From positions 3,754,501-3,818,500 of the forward strand of contig NZ_CP013021.1 in NCBI RefSeq assembly GCF_001420915.1: a DNA stretch of 64,000 nt, given 5' to 3'. The notes under the pieces are model-generated. The model did not search any database. It was not told where the DNA came from and saw only the letters and a list, made by a program, of their open reading frames with translations. The translations under genes were made by a program, and so were the position numbers. Shown here in pieces: positions 53,040 through 61,377 of the stretch. Origin of the DNA: Agarivorans gilvus (GTDB lineage: Bacteria; Pseudomonadota; Gammaproteobacteria; Enterobacterales; Celerinatantimonadaceae). Within the stretch, counting starts at the first letter, position 1; each line of letters begins with the position of its first letter.

Positions 53040-53051
53040 GCGAGGTGAGCC

Positions 53052-53408
53052 ATGCCAGTTTACGATTATAAATGTGCCGAACACGGTTTGTTTTATAAAC
53101 TCACCGAGATGAAAGACAGTGCCAAACCGGCTGCCTGCCCTGAGTGTCAAAGCTTGTCTGCCAGAGTGATTGTGCTACCGCCATCGGTATTGGATGTCGC
53201 AGCAGAAACCAAGCAAGCGATTGAGCGTAACGAGAAGGCCCAGCATGAGCCGCAGCATTCCACCGTGGAGACTCGCGCTGAAAATGCCGAAAAAGTTAAA
53301 AAAGGCTGTGGTTGCACCCATCATAAACGTGGCGGCTCCAAGCTGTTTTATACTGCTAATGGCGAAAAAATGTTTCCATCTATGCGACCGTGGATGATTA
53401 GCCACTAA
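53052..53408 (+). CDS. fmdB: FmdB-family zinc-ribbon protein
   Basis: A 118-residue protein with the FmdB N-terminus: MPVYDYKCAEHGLF and CPECQSLSARVIV (Cys8, C34/C37 as zinc ligands). The tail has a CGC and His/Cys cluster (KKGCGCTHHKRGG, about 91-103). FmdB proteins were named as regulators in amidase loci such as that of Methylophilus. GAGGTGAGCC precedes the ATG. It is the last gene of the operon, followed by a terminator. Confidence 0.85.
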   Translation: MPVYDYKCAEHGLFYKLTEMKDSAKPAACPECQSLSARVIVLPPSVLDVAAETKQAIERNEKAQHEPQHSTVETRAENAEKVKKGCGCTHHKRGGSKLFYTANGEKMFPSMRPWMISH

Positions 53409-53426
53409 GCAGATGGTATCTACTAT

Positions 53427-53454
53427 AAAGGCAGCCAAGGCTGCCTTTATTTAT
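53427..53454 (+). terminator. Intrinsic terminator of the urt-fmd operon
   Basis: AAAGGCAGCC and GGCTGCCTTT form a ten-pair stem with an AA loop, followed by ATTTATAT. It starts 19 bases after the fmdB stop. Confidence 0.85.
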
Positions 53455-53572
53455 ATGCTGGCGGTGCGAATGGTTTTTTATCACTAGCGCTGAAATAGTG
53501 CTGTACAAGCGTTTTGCTTAATTTATAATCAGCGCGGTTTTAAACCATAGTGATAAACAACAGTAGGTGATT

Positions 53573-53809
53573 ATGAGTAAAAAGAAACAGCTTGCGGCTA
53601 AACCGCTTGCTCACCAGCACGGTCGTGGGCAAATCAACGACAACGCCATCAAGGCCTTGGTAACCAGTCAACTATTTAGAAGCAAAGTTGAACGGCCGAA
53701 AAAAGGTAAAGGTTCATATAACAGAAAGGGGCATCAGCTGAAGGGCGATGCCCCTTTTGACATCTTAGCTAAGCCATCTTTAGTGCGGCTGATGCAGCCA
53801 GTGTTGTAA
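53573..53809 (+). CDS. arfA: Alternative ribosome-rescue factor ArfA
   Basis: Seventy-eight codons from MSKKKQL. ArfA features: HGRGQINDNAIKALVTSQLF (about 16-35), then RSKVERPKKGKGSYNRKG (about 36-53), matching the family core. ArfA recruits RF2 to ribosomes stalled on broken mRNAs when tmRNA fails. A terminator hairpin sits in codons 51-62, as in E. coli, so the functional protein is probably cut short at about residue 60. The start at 53573 has AGGTGA just upstream. The full ORF overlaps the end of yjjG on the other strand by 30 bases. Confidence 0.9.
   Translation: MSKKKQLAAKPLAHQHGRGQINDNAIKALVTSQLFRSKVERPKKGKGSYNRKGHQLKGDAPFDILAKPSLVRLMQPVL
53725..53758 (+). terminator. Terminator inside arfA coding sequence (tmRNA-coupled control)
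   Basis: AAAGGGGCATC (53725-53735) and GATGCCCCTTT (53747-53757) form an 11-pair stem within the arfA reading frame, followed by TTTTGA. Transcripts ending here lack a stop codon. In E. coli such arfA mRNAs are normally tagged and destroyed by tmRNA, so ArfA appears only when tmRNA is failing. It may also stop the opposing yjjG transcript. Confidence 0.85.
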
Positions 53810-54460
53810 CTCTTGTAACGACGCCACCTGATGTTTAGGTTGAATGCCCTGAGGCAGCGGCTGTTGTTCGCGGTTCAACCAACAAGTATCGATACCCGCA
53901 TTAATCCCACCTTGAATATCTGAATGAGGGTTGTCTCCCACCATTAATACCTGCTGGCGATTAGGCTGTTGCATTTGCTCGAAGGCATGTTCAAATATCG
54001 CTTTAGCTGGTTTCGCCACACCCACTTGTTCGGAAATCACCAAGGTTTGAAAGTAACCGCTTAGGCCGGTGCGCTCTAGACGTATTTGCTGCAATGCGGT
54101 GAAGCCATTAGTAATAATGCCTAGCTTCACCTTATCTTTAAGGCTGTCGAGTAAGTCTTTAGCACCGGGAAGCAACTTACAGATGTCGGCCATGGCCTCT
54201 AAAAACGCCTGATTCAAATGCTGAGCAGGTACGGCTAATTTGTTAGCCCAATGGGTAAAGCGTTGCTCCTGAAGTTGCTGAGCGTTAATTTGCCCCGCTT
54301 GGTAGGCGTCCCATAAGGCTAAGTTGGTGTTTTGGTAGTCTTGGTAGTGCTGGCGTTCAAATTGTTGATTAAAGCGCGAAAACATCAACTGCAGTCCAGC
54401 AAAAGCATCGAAATGGAACAGGGTTTCGTCGGCGTCAAATAATATCCATTGGTACTTCAT
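53780..54460 (-). CDS. yjjG: Pyrimidine 5'-nucleotidase YjjG (HAD family)
   Basis: A 226-residue HAD phosphatase that removes noncanonical pyrimidine nucleotides. Motif I is LFDADETLFHFDAF (7-20; first Asp as nucleophile), motif II TNGF (about 116), motif III around VAKPAKAIFEHAF (about 148-160) and motif IV VGDNPHSDIQGGINAG (about 175-190). The HAD-type cap with FNQQFERQHYQDY follows. It is convergent with arfA and its 3' end overlaps the arfA frame. Confidence 0.92.
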   Translation of the reverse strand: MKYQWILFDADETLFHFDAFAGLQLMFSRFNQQFERQHYQDYQNTNLALWDAYQAGQINAQQLQEQRFTHWANKLAVPAQHLNQAFLEAMADICKLLPGAKDLLDSLKDKVKLGIITNGFTALQQIRLERTGLSGYFQTLVISEQVGVAKPAKAIFEHAFEQMQQPNRQQVLMVGDNPHSDIQGGINAGIDTCWLNREQQPLPQGIQPKHQVASLQELQHWLHQPH

Positions 54461-54640
54461 TCAGCAGCCTTTAAAGACAAATAAAAGGGCGCTTATGGTG
54501 GGCGAGCATTGCTGAATTGTCAAAGGCTGTTCACGGCTTGGGTGGTAGGCTGAAGCCCCTTAGCTGGCTTAAGCTGCGCCTAATCTTTAGCTTATTTGGG
54601 CTGGGGGAGAAAGGATGAGCCACACTATAGTGGCTTTGGC

Positions 54641-54668
54641 TTGCATTTGAGCAAAAAAGGAGTACAAT
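54641..54668 (+). promoter_or_regulatory. Sigma-70 type promoter for the rpsP operon
   Basis: TTGCAT (-35) and TACAAT (-10) are separated by 16 bases. The start of transcription would be near 54675, about 60 bases before rpsP. A short leader hairpin (GGTTCCC...GGGACC, near 54690-54706) is a possible feedback-control element, though this is unproven. Confidence 0.6.
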
Positions 54669-54735
54669 TCCGCGGCTTCAATTAGCGGGTTCCCAGTTTT
54701 GGGACCTTAAATTTTTTAACTAGTATGAGGACGAT

Positions 54736-54981
54736 ATGGTTACCATTCGTTTGCAACGTGGCGGCGCTAAAAAGCGTCCATTCTATCAAGTAGTTGTTAC
54801 TGATAGCCGTAATTCACGTGACGGTCGCTTCATTGAAAAATTAGGTTTTTTCAATCCGATCGCACGAGGTCAAGAAGAGCGTGTACGCTTAGAGCATGAC
54901 CGCATTGAACACTGGGTTGGTCAAGGCGCAGCGGTTTCTAACCGTGTAGCTAAGCTAATCAAAGATTCAAAAGCAGCTTAA
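54736..54981 (+). CDS. rpsP: 30S ribosomal protein S16
   Basis: An 81-residue ribosomal protein at normal length. MVTIRLQRGGAKKRPFYQVV and DSRNSRDGRFIEKLGFFNP are diagnostic. TATGAGGACGAT gives the ribosome-binding site. First gene of rpsP-rimM-trmD-rplS. Confidence 0.98.
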   Translation: MVTIRLQRGGAKKRPFYQVVVTDSRNSRDGRFIEKLGFFNPIARGQEERVRLEHDRIEHWVGQGAAVSNRVAKLIKDSKAA

Positions 54982-55005
54982 TTGAATATTTTTGGTGGAG
55001 TTTAG

Positions 55006-55536
55006 ATGAGCAACAATCAACAGCCCATCGTCATAGGCCGCTTAGGTGCTGTTTACGGCATTAAAGGTTGGCTTAAAGTTAACTCGTTCACCGAAGATGC
55101 AGAAGCTGTATTTAACTATCAGCCTTGGTTGATAGGTCGTTCTGGCGAATATACTTCAATTGAAGTGACAGAATGGCGGCGTCACAGTAAATCTTTCATC
55201 GTTAAGCTTGCGGGCTTTGATGTAAGAGAACAAGCGCAGAGTTTAACCGGGATGGATATTGCGGCTTTGCCGGAAAGTCTACCTGAATTGGCTGAAGACG
55301 AGTACTACTGGCGTGATCTTATCGACATGCAAGTGGTTAACCGAAGCGGCTATAACTTAGGGCAAGTGACCGATTTAATGGAAACTGGCTCGAATGATGT
55401 CTTGGTTGTGAAGGCCAATTTAAAAGATGCCTTTGGCAAAAAAGAACGGTTAATTCCGTTCGTAGAGTCTCAGATAATTGATAACGTCGATCGCGAGTCT
55501 CAAACTATTACTGTTGATTGGGATCCTAGTTTCTAG
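55006..55536 (+). CDS. rimM: Ribosome maturation factor RimM
   Basis: A 176-residue 30S assembly factor that binds S19. IGRLGAVYGIKGWLKVNSFT (about 11-30), then the PRC-barrel domain YYWRDLIDMQVVN (about 105-117) and LIPFVESQIIDNVD (about 150-163). It is 24 bases after rpsP with GGTGGAG upstream. Confidence 0.97.
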   Translation: MSNNQQPIVIGRLGAVYGIKGWLKVNSFTEDAEAVFNYQPWLIGRSGEYTSIEVTEWRRHSKSFIVKLAGFDVREQAQSLTGMDIAALPESLPELAEDEYYWRDLIDMQVVNRSGYNLGQVTDLMETGSNDVLVVKANLKDAFGKKERLIPFVESQIIDNVDRESQTITVDWDPSF

Positions 55537-55544
55537 GTTTCCTT

Positions 55545-56318
55545 ATGGCTGAGCAGACACCACGTTTGTGGGTAGGAATAGTTAGTCTATTCCCTGAAAT
55601 GTTCTCTGCTATAAGCGAGTACGGTGTGACCGGGCGAGCGGTAAAACGTGGCCTGATTCAAATTGAGTGTTGGAATCCTCGTGATTTCACCCACGATAAA
55701 CATCGTACGGTGGACGACCGACCTTACGGCGGTGGACCTGGCATGTTAATGATGGTGCAACCTTTACGGGATGCGATTCATGCTGCTAAACGGGCTGCTG
55801 GTGATGGGGTTAAGGTGATTTACATGTCACCACAAGGGCGTACCTTGAAGCAAGATGGAGTAATAGAGTTAGCTCAACAACAAAAGTTGATTATTGTTGC
55901 TGGTCGCTATGAAGGCATTGACGAACGCTTGATTCAAGCCGAAGTTGATGAAGAATGGTCGATTGGTGACTATGTGCTAAGTGGTGGTGAGCTGCCGGCA
56001 ATGAATATGATAGACGCCGTCTCGCGGTTAATTCCGGGAGTATTGGGGGATAGCGCTTCAGCCGAGCAGGATTCATTCTCTGATGGATTGTTGGATTGTC
56101 CACACTATACTCGTCCAGAAGTTTTGGATGGTAAGGCAGTACCCGAGGTATTGCTCAGTGGTAACCATAAAAAAATTGAAGAATGGCGCTATAAACAAGC
56201 ACTTGGGCGAACCTATTTGAGGCGACCGGAGTTATTGGAGAATCTAGCTCTGACTGACAAGCAAGAAAAAATTCTTGCTGAGTTCATTCAAGAGCAAACG
56301 CTCTTGGATAATAAATAA
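55545..56318 (+). CDS. trmD: tRNA (guanine-N1-)-methyltransferase TrmD
   Basis: A 257-residue SPOUT-fold enzyme that makes m1G37. VSLFPEMFSAISEYGVTGRA (about 13-32), YGGGPGMLMM (about 64-73), GRYEGIDERL (about 121-130), and the knot SIGDYVLSGGELPAMNMID (about 140-158), where SAM binds. It is nine bases after rimM. Confidence 0.98.
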   Translation: MAEQTPRLWVGIVSLFPEMFSAISEYGVTGRAVKRGLIQIECWNPRDFTHDKHRTVDDRPYGGGPGMLMMVQPLRDAIHAAKRAAGDGVKVIYMSPQGRTLKQDGVIELAQQQKLIIVAGRYEGIDERLIQAEVDEEWSIGDYVLSGGELPAMNMIDAVSRLIPGVLGDSASAEQDSFSDGLLDCPHYTRPEVLDGKAVPEVLLSGNHKKIEEWRYKQALGRTYLRRPELLENLALTDKQEKILAEFIQEQTLLDNK

Positions 56319-56346
56319 AGATTCAGTTAATTCTAGGAAAAGTGTA

Positions 56347-56697
56347 ATGAGCAACATTATTAAACAGCTCGAAGAAGAGCAAATGAAGCAGGACGTACCT
56401 GCGTTCGCACCTGGTGATACAGTAGTAGTACAGGTTAGAGTAAAAGAAGGTAACCGTGAGCGTCTACAGGCGTTTGAAGGTGTGGTAATTGCTAAGCGTA
56501 ACCGTGGTTTACACTCTGCATTTACTGTACGTAAAATGTCAAGCGGTGAAGGCGTAGAGCGTGCATTCCAAACTCATAGCCCGCTAATTGAAAGCATTAC
56601 TGTTAAGCGTCGTGGTGACGTTCGTCGTGCTAAGCTTTACTACCTACGTGAACTTTCTGGTAAGAAAGCACGTATTAAAGAAAAGTTGGCTAAATAA
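56347..56697 (+). CDS. rplS: 50S ribosomal protein L19
   Basis: A 116-residue ribosomal protein. The start MSNIIKQLEEEQMKQD at 56347 matches the family N-terminus; the upstream in-frame extension overlaps trmD and is not real. GDTVVVQVRVKEGNRERLQA and FEGVVIAKRNRGLHSAFTVR are diagnostic, and the end is at KARIKEKLAK. Confidence 0.98.
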   Translation: MSNIIKQLEEEQMKQDVPAFAPGDTVVVQVRVKEGNRERLQAFEGVVIAKRNRGLHSAFTVRKMSSGEGVERAFQTHSPLIESITVKRRGDVRRAKLYYLRELSGKKARIKEKLAK

Positions 56698-56714
56698 GCC
56701 CTTTTCTTCGAGAC

Positions 56715-56744
56715 AAAAAAGCCCGCGTATGCGGGCTTTTTTTT
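56715..56744 (+). terminator. Intrinsic terminator of the rpsP operon
   Basis: AAAAAAGCCCGC and GCGGGCTTTTTT pair around GTAT, followed by further T's (eight in all). Because the stem is flanked by A's on the left, it works in both directions and also serves the convergent CBM48 gene. Confidence 0.92.
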
Positions 56745-56750
56745 GGCTAA

Positions 56751-57074
56751 TTACTGGGCGACTTGTAATACAGAATTGTCACCATCCACGCCATTAGGTT
56801 GATAAGCATCGGCTTCCCAGTCGTTGTCGTAAGCCTCCGCTCCACCTTCCAAACACAATTTGTATTTGAACTGGTAAGCATCTTGTTGATCGGTAGGAAC
56901 GTTTACTACAGTCTTGAATTTCCCACTTTTCAATTTGCTCATTTCGATGGGTTGCCACTGGTTAAACTCTGCCAGCAGAAAAATCTGTTCGGCATCTTGA
57001 GTGGCTTCTTTCTCAACTTCAAATGTGACTTTGACTTCTGGTTTTGATTTTAAGTATTGCTTCTTCAATGGCAT
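56751..57074 (-). CDS. Stand-alone CBM48/glycogen-binding (isoamylase N-terminal) domain protein
   Basis: A 107-residue protein consisting of one E-set domain of the CBM48/AMPK-beta type: IFLLAEFNQWQPIEMSKLKS (about 31-50), FKTVVNVPTDQQDAYQFKYK (about 53-72) and NDWEADAYQPNGVDGDNSVL (about 84-103). The aromatic residues match starch/glycogen-binding positions. There is no catalytic domain and no signal peptide, so it probably binds glycogen in the cytosol. AGGAGAACC precedes the start. Confidence 0.85.
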   Translation of the reverse strand: MPLKKQYLKSKPEVKVTFEVEKEATQDAEQIFLLAEFNQWQPIEMSKLKSGKFKTVVNVPTDQQDAYQFKYKLCLEGGAEAYDNDWEADAYQPNGVDGDNSVLQVAQ

Positions 57075-57175
57075 GGTGGGTTCTCCTCCGAGAGCTAAAG
57101 TAAATCCGTATACTATGTGACCAATATCGATTCTTTCAAAAAAGTGAGAGCTTGGTCAATAGTTGATTGATTTTT

Positions 57176-57844
57176 TTATAGTTGGAAGTGTTGACGTAAC
57201 AGCTCGGCGGTGAAGCGAGTTTTGAGATAATAACCGCGTGGCAGGGTTTGAATTATTTGACCATTGGGGCCAATGGCATCGGTTCGAGCCTTGTTGTTAG
57301 CGGCTTTGGGGCGTAATTGCAATACTTGACCATGGCGAGCGGTGATCTGCTCGATTTGGCCAAAGGCGATCATATCCATCAGTTCTTCCCAATCTTCGCG
57401 CAGTAACTGTTCTTGGGCAGCGCTGGGGCTCCAAAGTAAAGGGGTGGCCACAACGCGTTGCTCAACAGGGATCTGCCGCTCGGCTAAAATGGGGATCCAC
57501 AGTACTCGGGATAGCTTGTTATACACATTACTGCTGTGCCAAGTAAGCCCGGTGACCTGACATAGCGGGGTAATGCATACGTAAGTACTTTCCAGCGGTT
57601 TACCTTGGCTATCAATGGGAATGGTTTTTAGTTCTATACCTAGTTCGGGAAAGTCTTGAATGGGTTTACTGCCAGCGCTGGCTCCCAAACACCATTCGAT
57701 CAGTTGACCTCCCCAGCCCTTTTCTCGTTTTAGGTTTTTAGGGATGCTAAAACCTTCACGCTGCGCCAGTTCACCCAGGCTAAAGCCGGCTAGAGATTGA
57801 GCGCGTTGTAATAATTCGGCTTCGCTTTTGGGTTTGGCTAGCAT
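57176..57844 (-). CDS. mutH: Mismatch repair endonuclease MutH
   Basis: A 222-residue nuclease that nicks the unmethylated strand at hemimethylated GATC sites. KGWGGQLIEWCLGASAGSKPI (about 41-61), the catalytic DFPELGIELKTIPID (Asp then ExK, about 63-77) and the C-terminal YYLKTRFTAELLRQHF. Its presence implies Dam methylation and a MutHLS system. It is divergent from rppH across 637 bases that hold a likely DARS2. Confidence 0.96.
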   Translation of the reverse strand: MLAKPKSEAELLQRAQSLAGFSLGELAQREGFSIPKNLKREKGWGGQLIEWCLGASAGSKPIQDFPELGIELKTIPIDSQGKPLESTYVCITPLCQVTGLTWHSSNVYNKLSRVLWIPILAERQIPVEQRVVATPLLWSPSAAQEQLLREDWEELMDMIAFGQIEQITARHGQVLQLRPKAANNKARTDAIGPNGQIIQTLPRGYYLKTRFTAELLRQHFQL

Positions 57845-58002
57845 GCTGACTTTTGATAAGAAAAAACACCATTGTATAGAAGCTGGCCAATAAATGCAGT
57901 AGTGGCTTGTTAGTTTTACTCTAATCCTTAAGTCTATGATTAAAATGAGTTTTATGCCTTTTTCTTGGTCTTTGTTGGAGGCTATTTAGGTTTATTCAGG
58001 GC

Positions 58003-58339
58003 TTATGTACACTTATGAACAGTGTTATGCACATATTTTATGGATAACTATCTTTAACTGTTATTAACTTTGTTTTTATGCACAGAATGCTTCGTTTTAA
58101 CTCAGTTTGTATAATTTATAAACTTAATGATGAAGATAACTTGGTGTTTTTAAGGCTTGTGTGTTTTTTGAGCGCTTGAACTTATAAACAGCATGGAGTT
58201 TTACTAATATCGGCTTTTTGTTATTAAGCTCTTCTTAACTTAATGATTTAAATGTATTTTTTATATTTCAGTTTTTCGTTTCTTTAAAGTTTTTGTACTT
58301 TGCAATATTCCATATTTGGTTTAACCCAAGTTATGCACA
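58003..58339 (+). promoter_or_regulatory. DnaA-box cluster, likely DARS2
   Basis: The 637 bp AT-rich mutH-rppH gap has no gene. Three exact matches to the DnaA box TTWTNCACA, all TTATGCACA, occur at 58025-58033, 58076-58084 and 58331-58339. One-mismatch boxes flank the first: TTATGTACA (58003), TTATGAACA (58013) and, on the other strand, TTATCCATA (58039-58047). In E. coli, as I recall, DARS2, which reloads DnaA with ATP, lies between mutH and the rppH (nudH) gene. Position and boxes agree; IHF and Fis sites were not identified. Confidence 0.62.
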
Positions 58340-58481
58340 GCTTTTCTCACAGATAAATCGAATAACTTTAAGCAAGCGAGTATTTCTACAAATTAACTCC
58401 TTTGTGATAGTCGTATTTGCTGTGTTTCAGTTTCTGTGAAAGAATCAACTTATCTATAGTTTTCAGCTGAAGGTTGTTTCA

Positions 58482-59021
58482 GTGATTGATGGGGATGGTT
58501 ATCGTCCCAACGTAGGCATCGTTATTTGTAATCAGCGTGGTCAAGTCTTGTGGGCCCGTCGATGTGGCCAACATTCATGGCAGTTTCCTCAGGGCGGAGT
58601 TGACGAGGGCGAAACCGCCGAACAAGCGATGTATCGTGAGTTGCATGAAGAAGTCGGCTTGTTGCCGAAAGATGTGAAAATTTTAGCAACAACCAGACAT
58701 TGGCTGCGTTATAAGTTACCAAAACGCCTCATTCGTTGGGATAGTCCGCCTGTTTGTATCGGACAAAAACAAAAGTGGTTTTTGCTGCGTCTTGTTGGCA
58801 AAGAATCTAATATTAAATTTGATCGCTGTGGTCACCCTGAGTTTGATGATTGGCGCTGGGTGAGTTTTTGGTACCCGGTTCGCCAAGTGGTATCATTCAA
58901 GCGAGAAGTATATCGTCGCGCGCTAAAAGAGTTTGTGAGTACGGCTATGCCGTTTAATCGTTCCGAGAAAAGCCAAGGAAAAGACAAGCGGCGGCGCTTT
59001 AAAAAACGTAAGGGAGCATAG
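58482..59021 (+). CDS. rppH: RNA pyrophosphohydrolase RppH
   Basis: A 179-residue Nudix enzyme that removes pyrophosphate from mRNA 5' ends to start decay. It starts MIDGDGYRPNVGIVICN; Nudix box GGVDEGETAEQAMYRELHEE with VG following (38-60). DDWRWVSFWYPVRQVV (about 127-142) is RppH-specific. The lysine/arginine-rich tail is typical. The start is GTG. It is four bases before ptsP, the conserved rppH-ptsP operon. Confidence 0.95.
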   Translation: MIDGDGYRPNVGIVICNQRGQVLWARRCGQHSWQFPQGGVDEGETAEQAMYRELHEEVGLLPKDVKILATTRHWLRYKLPKRLIRWDSPPVCIGQKQKWFLLRLVGKESNIKFDRCGHPEFDDWRWVSFWYPVRQVVSFKREVYRRALKEFVSTAMPFNRSEKSQGKDKRRRFKKRKGA

Positions 59022-59024
59022 TCA

Positions 59025-61292
59025 GTGTTAGGAGAGTTACGTGCCATTGTTGAACAGGTAAGTAATGCGGATTCTCTTGACGGCGCATTGGCGATACTGG
59101 TGCAAAAAATTCGCCATACCATGAAAACTGACTGTTGCTCGGTTTATGTTACCGACCCCCAGCAACAACTGTTGGTACTGCGGGCAACAGATGGTTTGGC
59201 TCAAGAAGCTGTTGGTAAGGCTTGCATGCCCTTAGGAGAGGGCATGGTGGGTCAGGTGGCGGTGCGAGAAGAGCCGATTAACCTAGCCGATGCTAGAAGT
59301 AACCCCCATTTTAAATACCTTCCAGAAACCGCAGAAGAAGGCTTTCTCTCTTTTTTAGGTACCCCCATAACCCACCATCGCAAGGTGCTGGGTGTATTGG
59401 TCGTTCAACAATCGCAAGCGCGTAGTTACGATCAAAGTGAAGAATCTTTTTTGGTCACACTCGCGGCTCATTTGGCCGGGGTTTTAGCCAATACTGATTT
59501 TCAGACAGTGCTTAGTGAGCCCAATCAACGCAAACGACTTAAAGCCATTAAGGCGGGCTCTAGCTCCAGTGGTATCGCTATTGCTAAGGCTTGGATTAAC
59601 CGCTCCAGCGGCGAGCTAGAGCAACAGCAAATTATTGAAACCGATAATATAGAGCACCAATTAGAGCGCTTTAATGTTGCTTTAGAAATCACTCGTGAAG
59701 AATTTCATAGCCTAGCGATTAAGTTGTCGGAACAGCTGCCTAAAGATGTGGCGTCTATTTTCGACCTATATCAACACATGTTGGCCGATGCCAGTTTAGC
59801 GGGCGATATTCGTAATAAAATCAAACAGGGTTATCAGGTTGAAGGGGCCTTGCGCATGGTGGTTGAGCACTATGTGCAACAATTCTCCGAGATGAGTGAC
59901 CCTTATCTTAAAGAGCGTGCGGTAGATGTTAAAGACGTAGGCTTACGTTTGCTACATGCTTTGTTATTGGGCCCTAGCGCGGAGATGTTTCCTACTGAGC
60001 CGGTGATTGTGGTCGCGGAAGAAGTTACGGCGACCATGTTTGCGCAGATCCCTCGTCAATTCTTAGCAGGGGTTATCTCACAGCGGGGCGCTGCTAATTC
60101 TCATGCTGCTATTTTAGCTAGAGCAATGGGGATCCCTGCGCTGATGGGCTTGAGTTTCGACATCAATAAACTGCGTGGCTGCGAGCTTATTTTGGATGGT
60201 TATTCAGCCGAGTTATTTGTTGAGCCTGACAAGATTGTTCGAGATGAATACCTCGCCTTATTGGCTCAAGAAAGTGAGTTAAATACGCTGGTTCAGCAAG
60301 ATTTAGATAAACCCGCAATGAGTCTTGATGGCCTAGAAGTTGAGATGCTGATAAACGCCGGTTTGAGTGCCGATAGTGATATTGCGATTAACGCTGGCGC
60401 CGATGGTGTAGGTTTGTATCGAACCGAAGTGCCTTTTTTGATGCAGGACCGTTTCCCTTCAGAAGACGAACAGTTTATGCGTTATCGCGATATCTTAAAC
60501 AGTTACCGCGACAAAAACGTATGCATGCGCACGCTGGATGTGGGTGGTGATAAACAGTTACCTTATTTTCCTATTGTGGAAGAAAATCCCTTTCTTGGTT
60601 GGCGAGGCATTCGTTTAACGCTCGATCACCCTGAAATCTTTTTGGTTCAAGCGCGGGCTATGTATCGAGCTGCCATTGAATGTGGCAACTTATCGATTAT
60701 GTTGCCAATGATCAGTTGTTTAAATGAAGTGGATGAAGCTTCGCGTTTACTAGAGCAAGCTTGGGTTGAGGTGCTTGACGAACTGGGAATTGACGAAGAA
60801 CCAGAACGGCCGAAACACGGGGTGATGTTGGAAGTGCCTTCGGTGCTATTTGTGCTACCCGAGTTGGCCCAGCGGGTAGACTTTTGGTCGGTGGGGAGTA
60901 ACGATTTAACCCAATACTTATTGGCGGTGGACCGAAACAATACCCGAGTCGCAGGCTTATTTAATACCTTTCATCCGGCGGTGGTACGAGCACTTAAACA
61001 AATTATTGAGCAGGCTAATCAGCATGCTATACCAGTTAGCTTCTGTGGTGAGCTAGCGGGCGATCCGGTGGGGGCTTTATTGGTATTAGCGCTGGGTTAT
61101 CGCCGTTTGAGCATGTCTAGTTTCAACTTGGCTAAAATTAAATACATTATTCGTCATGTTGATGTGGCTGAGTTGAGCGCGTTGGGTGAACAAATTCTGC
61201 AAAGCCAAAGCGGGTCGGCAATTTATAGTTTGCTATTTCGTTATCTGGAACAGCGCGACTTATCGCAGTTAGTGCGAGTGAGTAAACATTGA
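59025..61292 (+). CDS. ptsP: PTS-Ntr enzyme I (PtsP)
   Basis: A 755-residue phosphotransferase. The GAF domain occupies about 17-160 (nitrogen/glutamine sensing in the family). The PEP-using enzyme follows: phosphohistidine H360 in SQRGAANSHAAILARAMGI, then LYRTEVPFLMQDRFPSEDEQ and the PEP-binding MLEVPSVLFVLPELAQRVDF, with CGELAGDP near the end (catalytic Cys). It passes phosphate to NPr and EIIA-Ntr. The start is GTG. Confidence 0.95.
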   Translation: MLGELRAIVEQVSNADSLDGALAILVQKIRHTMKTDCCSVYVTDPQQQLLVLRATDGLAQEAVGKACMPLGEGMVGQVAVREEPINLADARSNPHFKYLPETAEEGFLSFLGTPITHHRKVLGVLVVQQSQARSYDQSEESFLVTLAAHLAGVLANTDFQTVLSEPNQRKRLKAIKAGSSSSGIAIAKAWINRSSGELEQQQIIETDNIEHQLERFNVALEITREEFHSLAIKLSEQLPKDVASIFDLYQHMLADASLAGDIRNKIKQGYQVEGALRMVVEHYVQQFSEMSDPYLKERAVDVKDVGLRLLHALLLGPSAEMFPTEPVIVVAEEVTATMFAQIPRQFLAGVISQRGAANSHAAILARAMGIPALMGLSFDINKLRGCELILDGYSAELFVEPDKIVRDEYLALLAQESELNTLVQQDLDKPAMSLDGLEVEMLINAGLSADSDIAINAGADGVGLYRTEVPFLMQDRFPSEDEQFMRYRDILNSYRDKNVCMRTLDVGGDKQLPYFPIVEENPFLGWRGIRLTLDHPEIFLVQARAMYRAAIECGNLSIMLPMISCLNEVDEASRLLEQAWVEVLDELGIDEEPERPKHGVMLEVPSVLFVLPELAQRVDFWSVGSNDLTQYLLAVDRNNTRVAGLFNTFHPAVVRALKQIIEQANQHAIPVSFCGELAGDPVGALLVLALGYRRLSMSSFNLAKIKYIIRHVDVAELSALGEQILQSQSGSAIYSLLFRYLEQRDLSQLVRVSKH

Positions 61293-61377
61293 GTTTGGTT
61301 TTGCTAATCGCTTGTGTCATGAGCGCTTTCACTGCAAAATGCCCATTCTTTTTAGTCCTTAAATAGAGCTTTTTATT

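Noticed and set aside
57845..58481. Chromosome origin (oriC) in the mutH-rppH gap
   Set aside because: DnaA boxes and AT-rich sequence are present, but no dnaA, gidA/mnmG or parAB genes lie nearby, and the position matches DARS2 instead.
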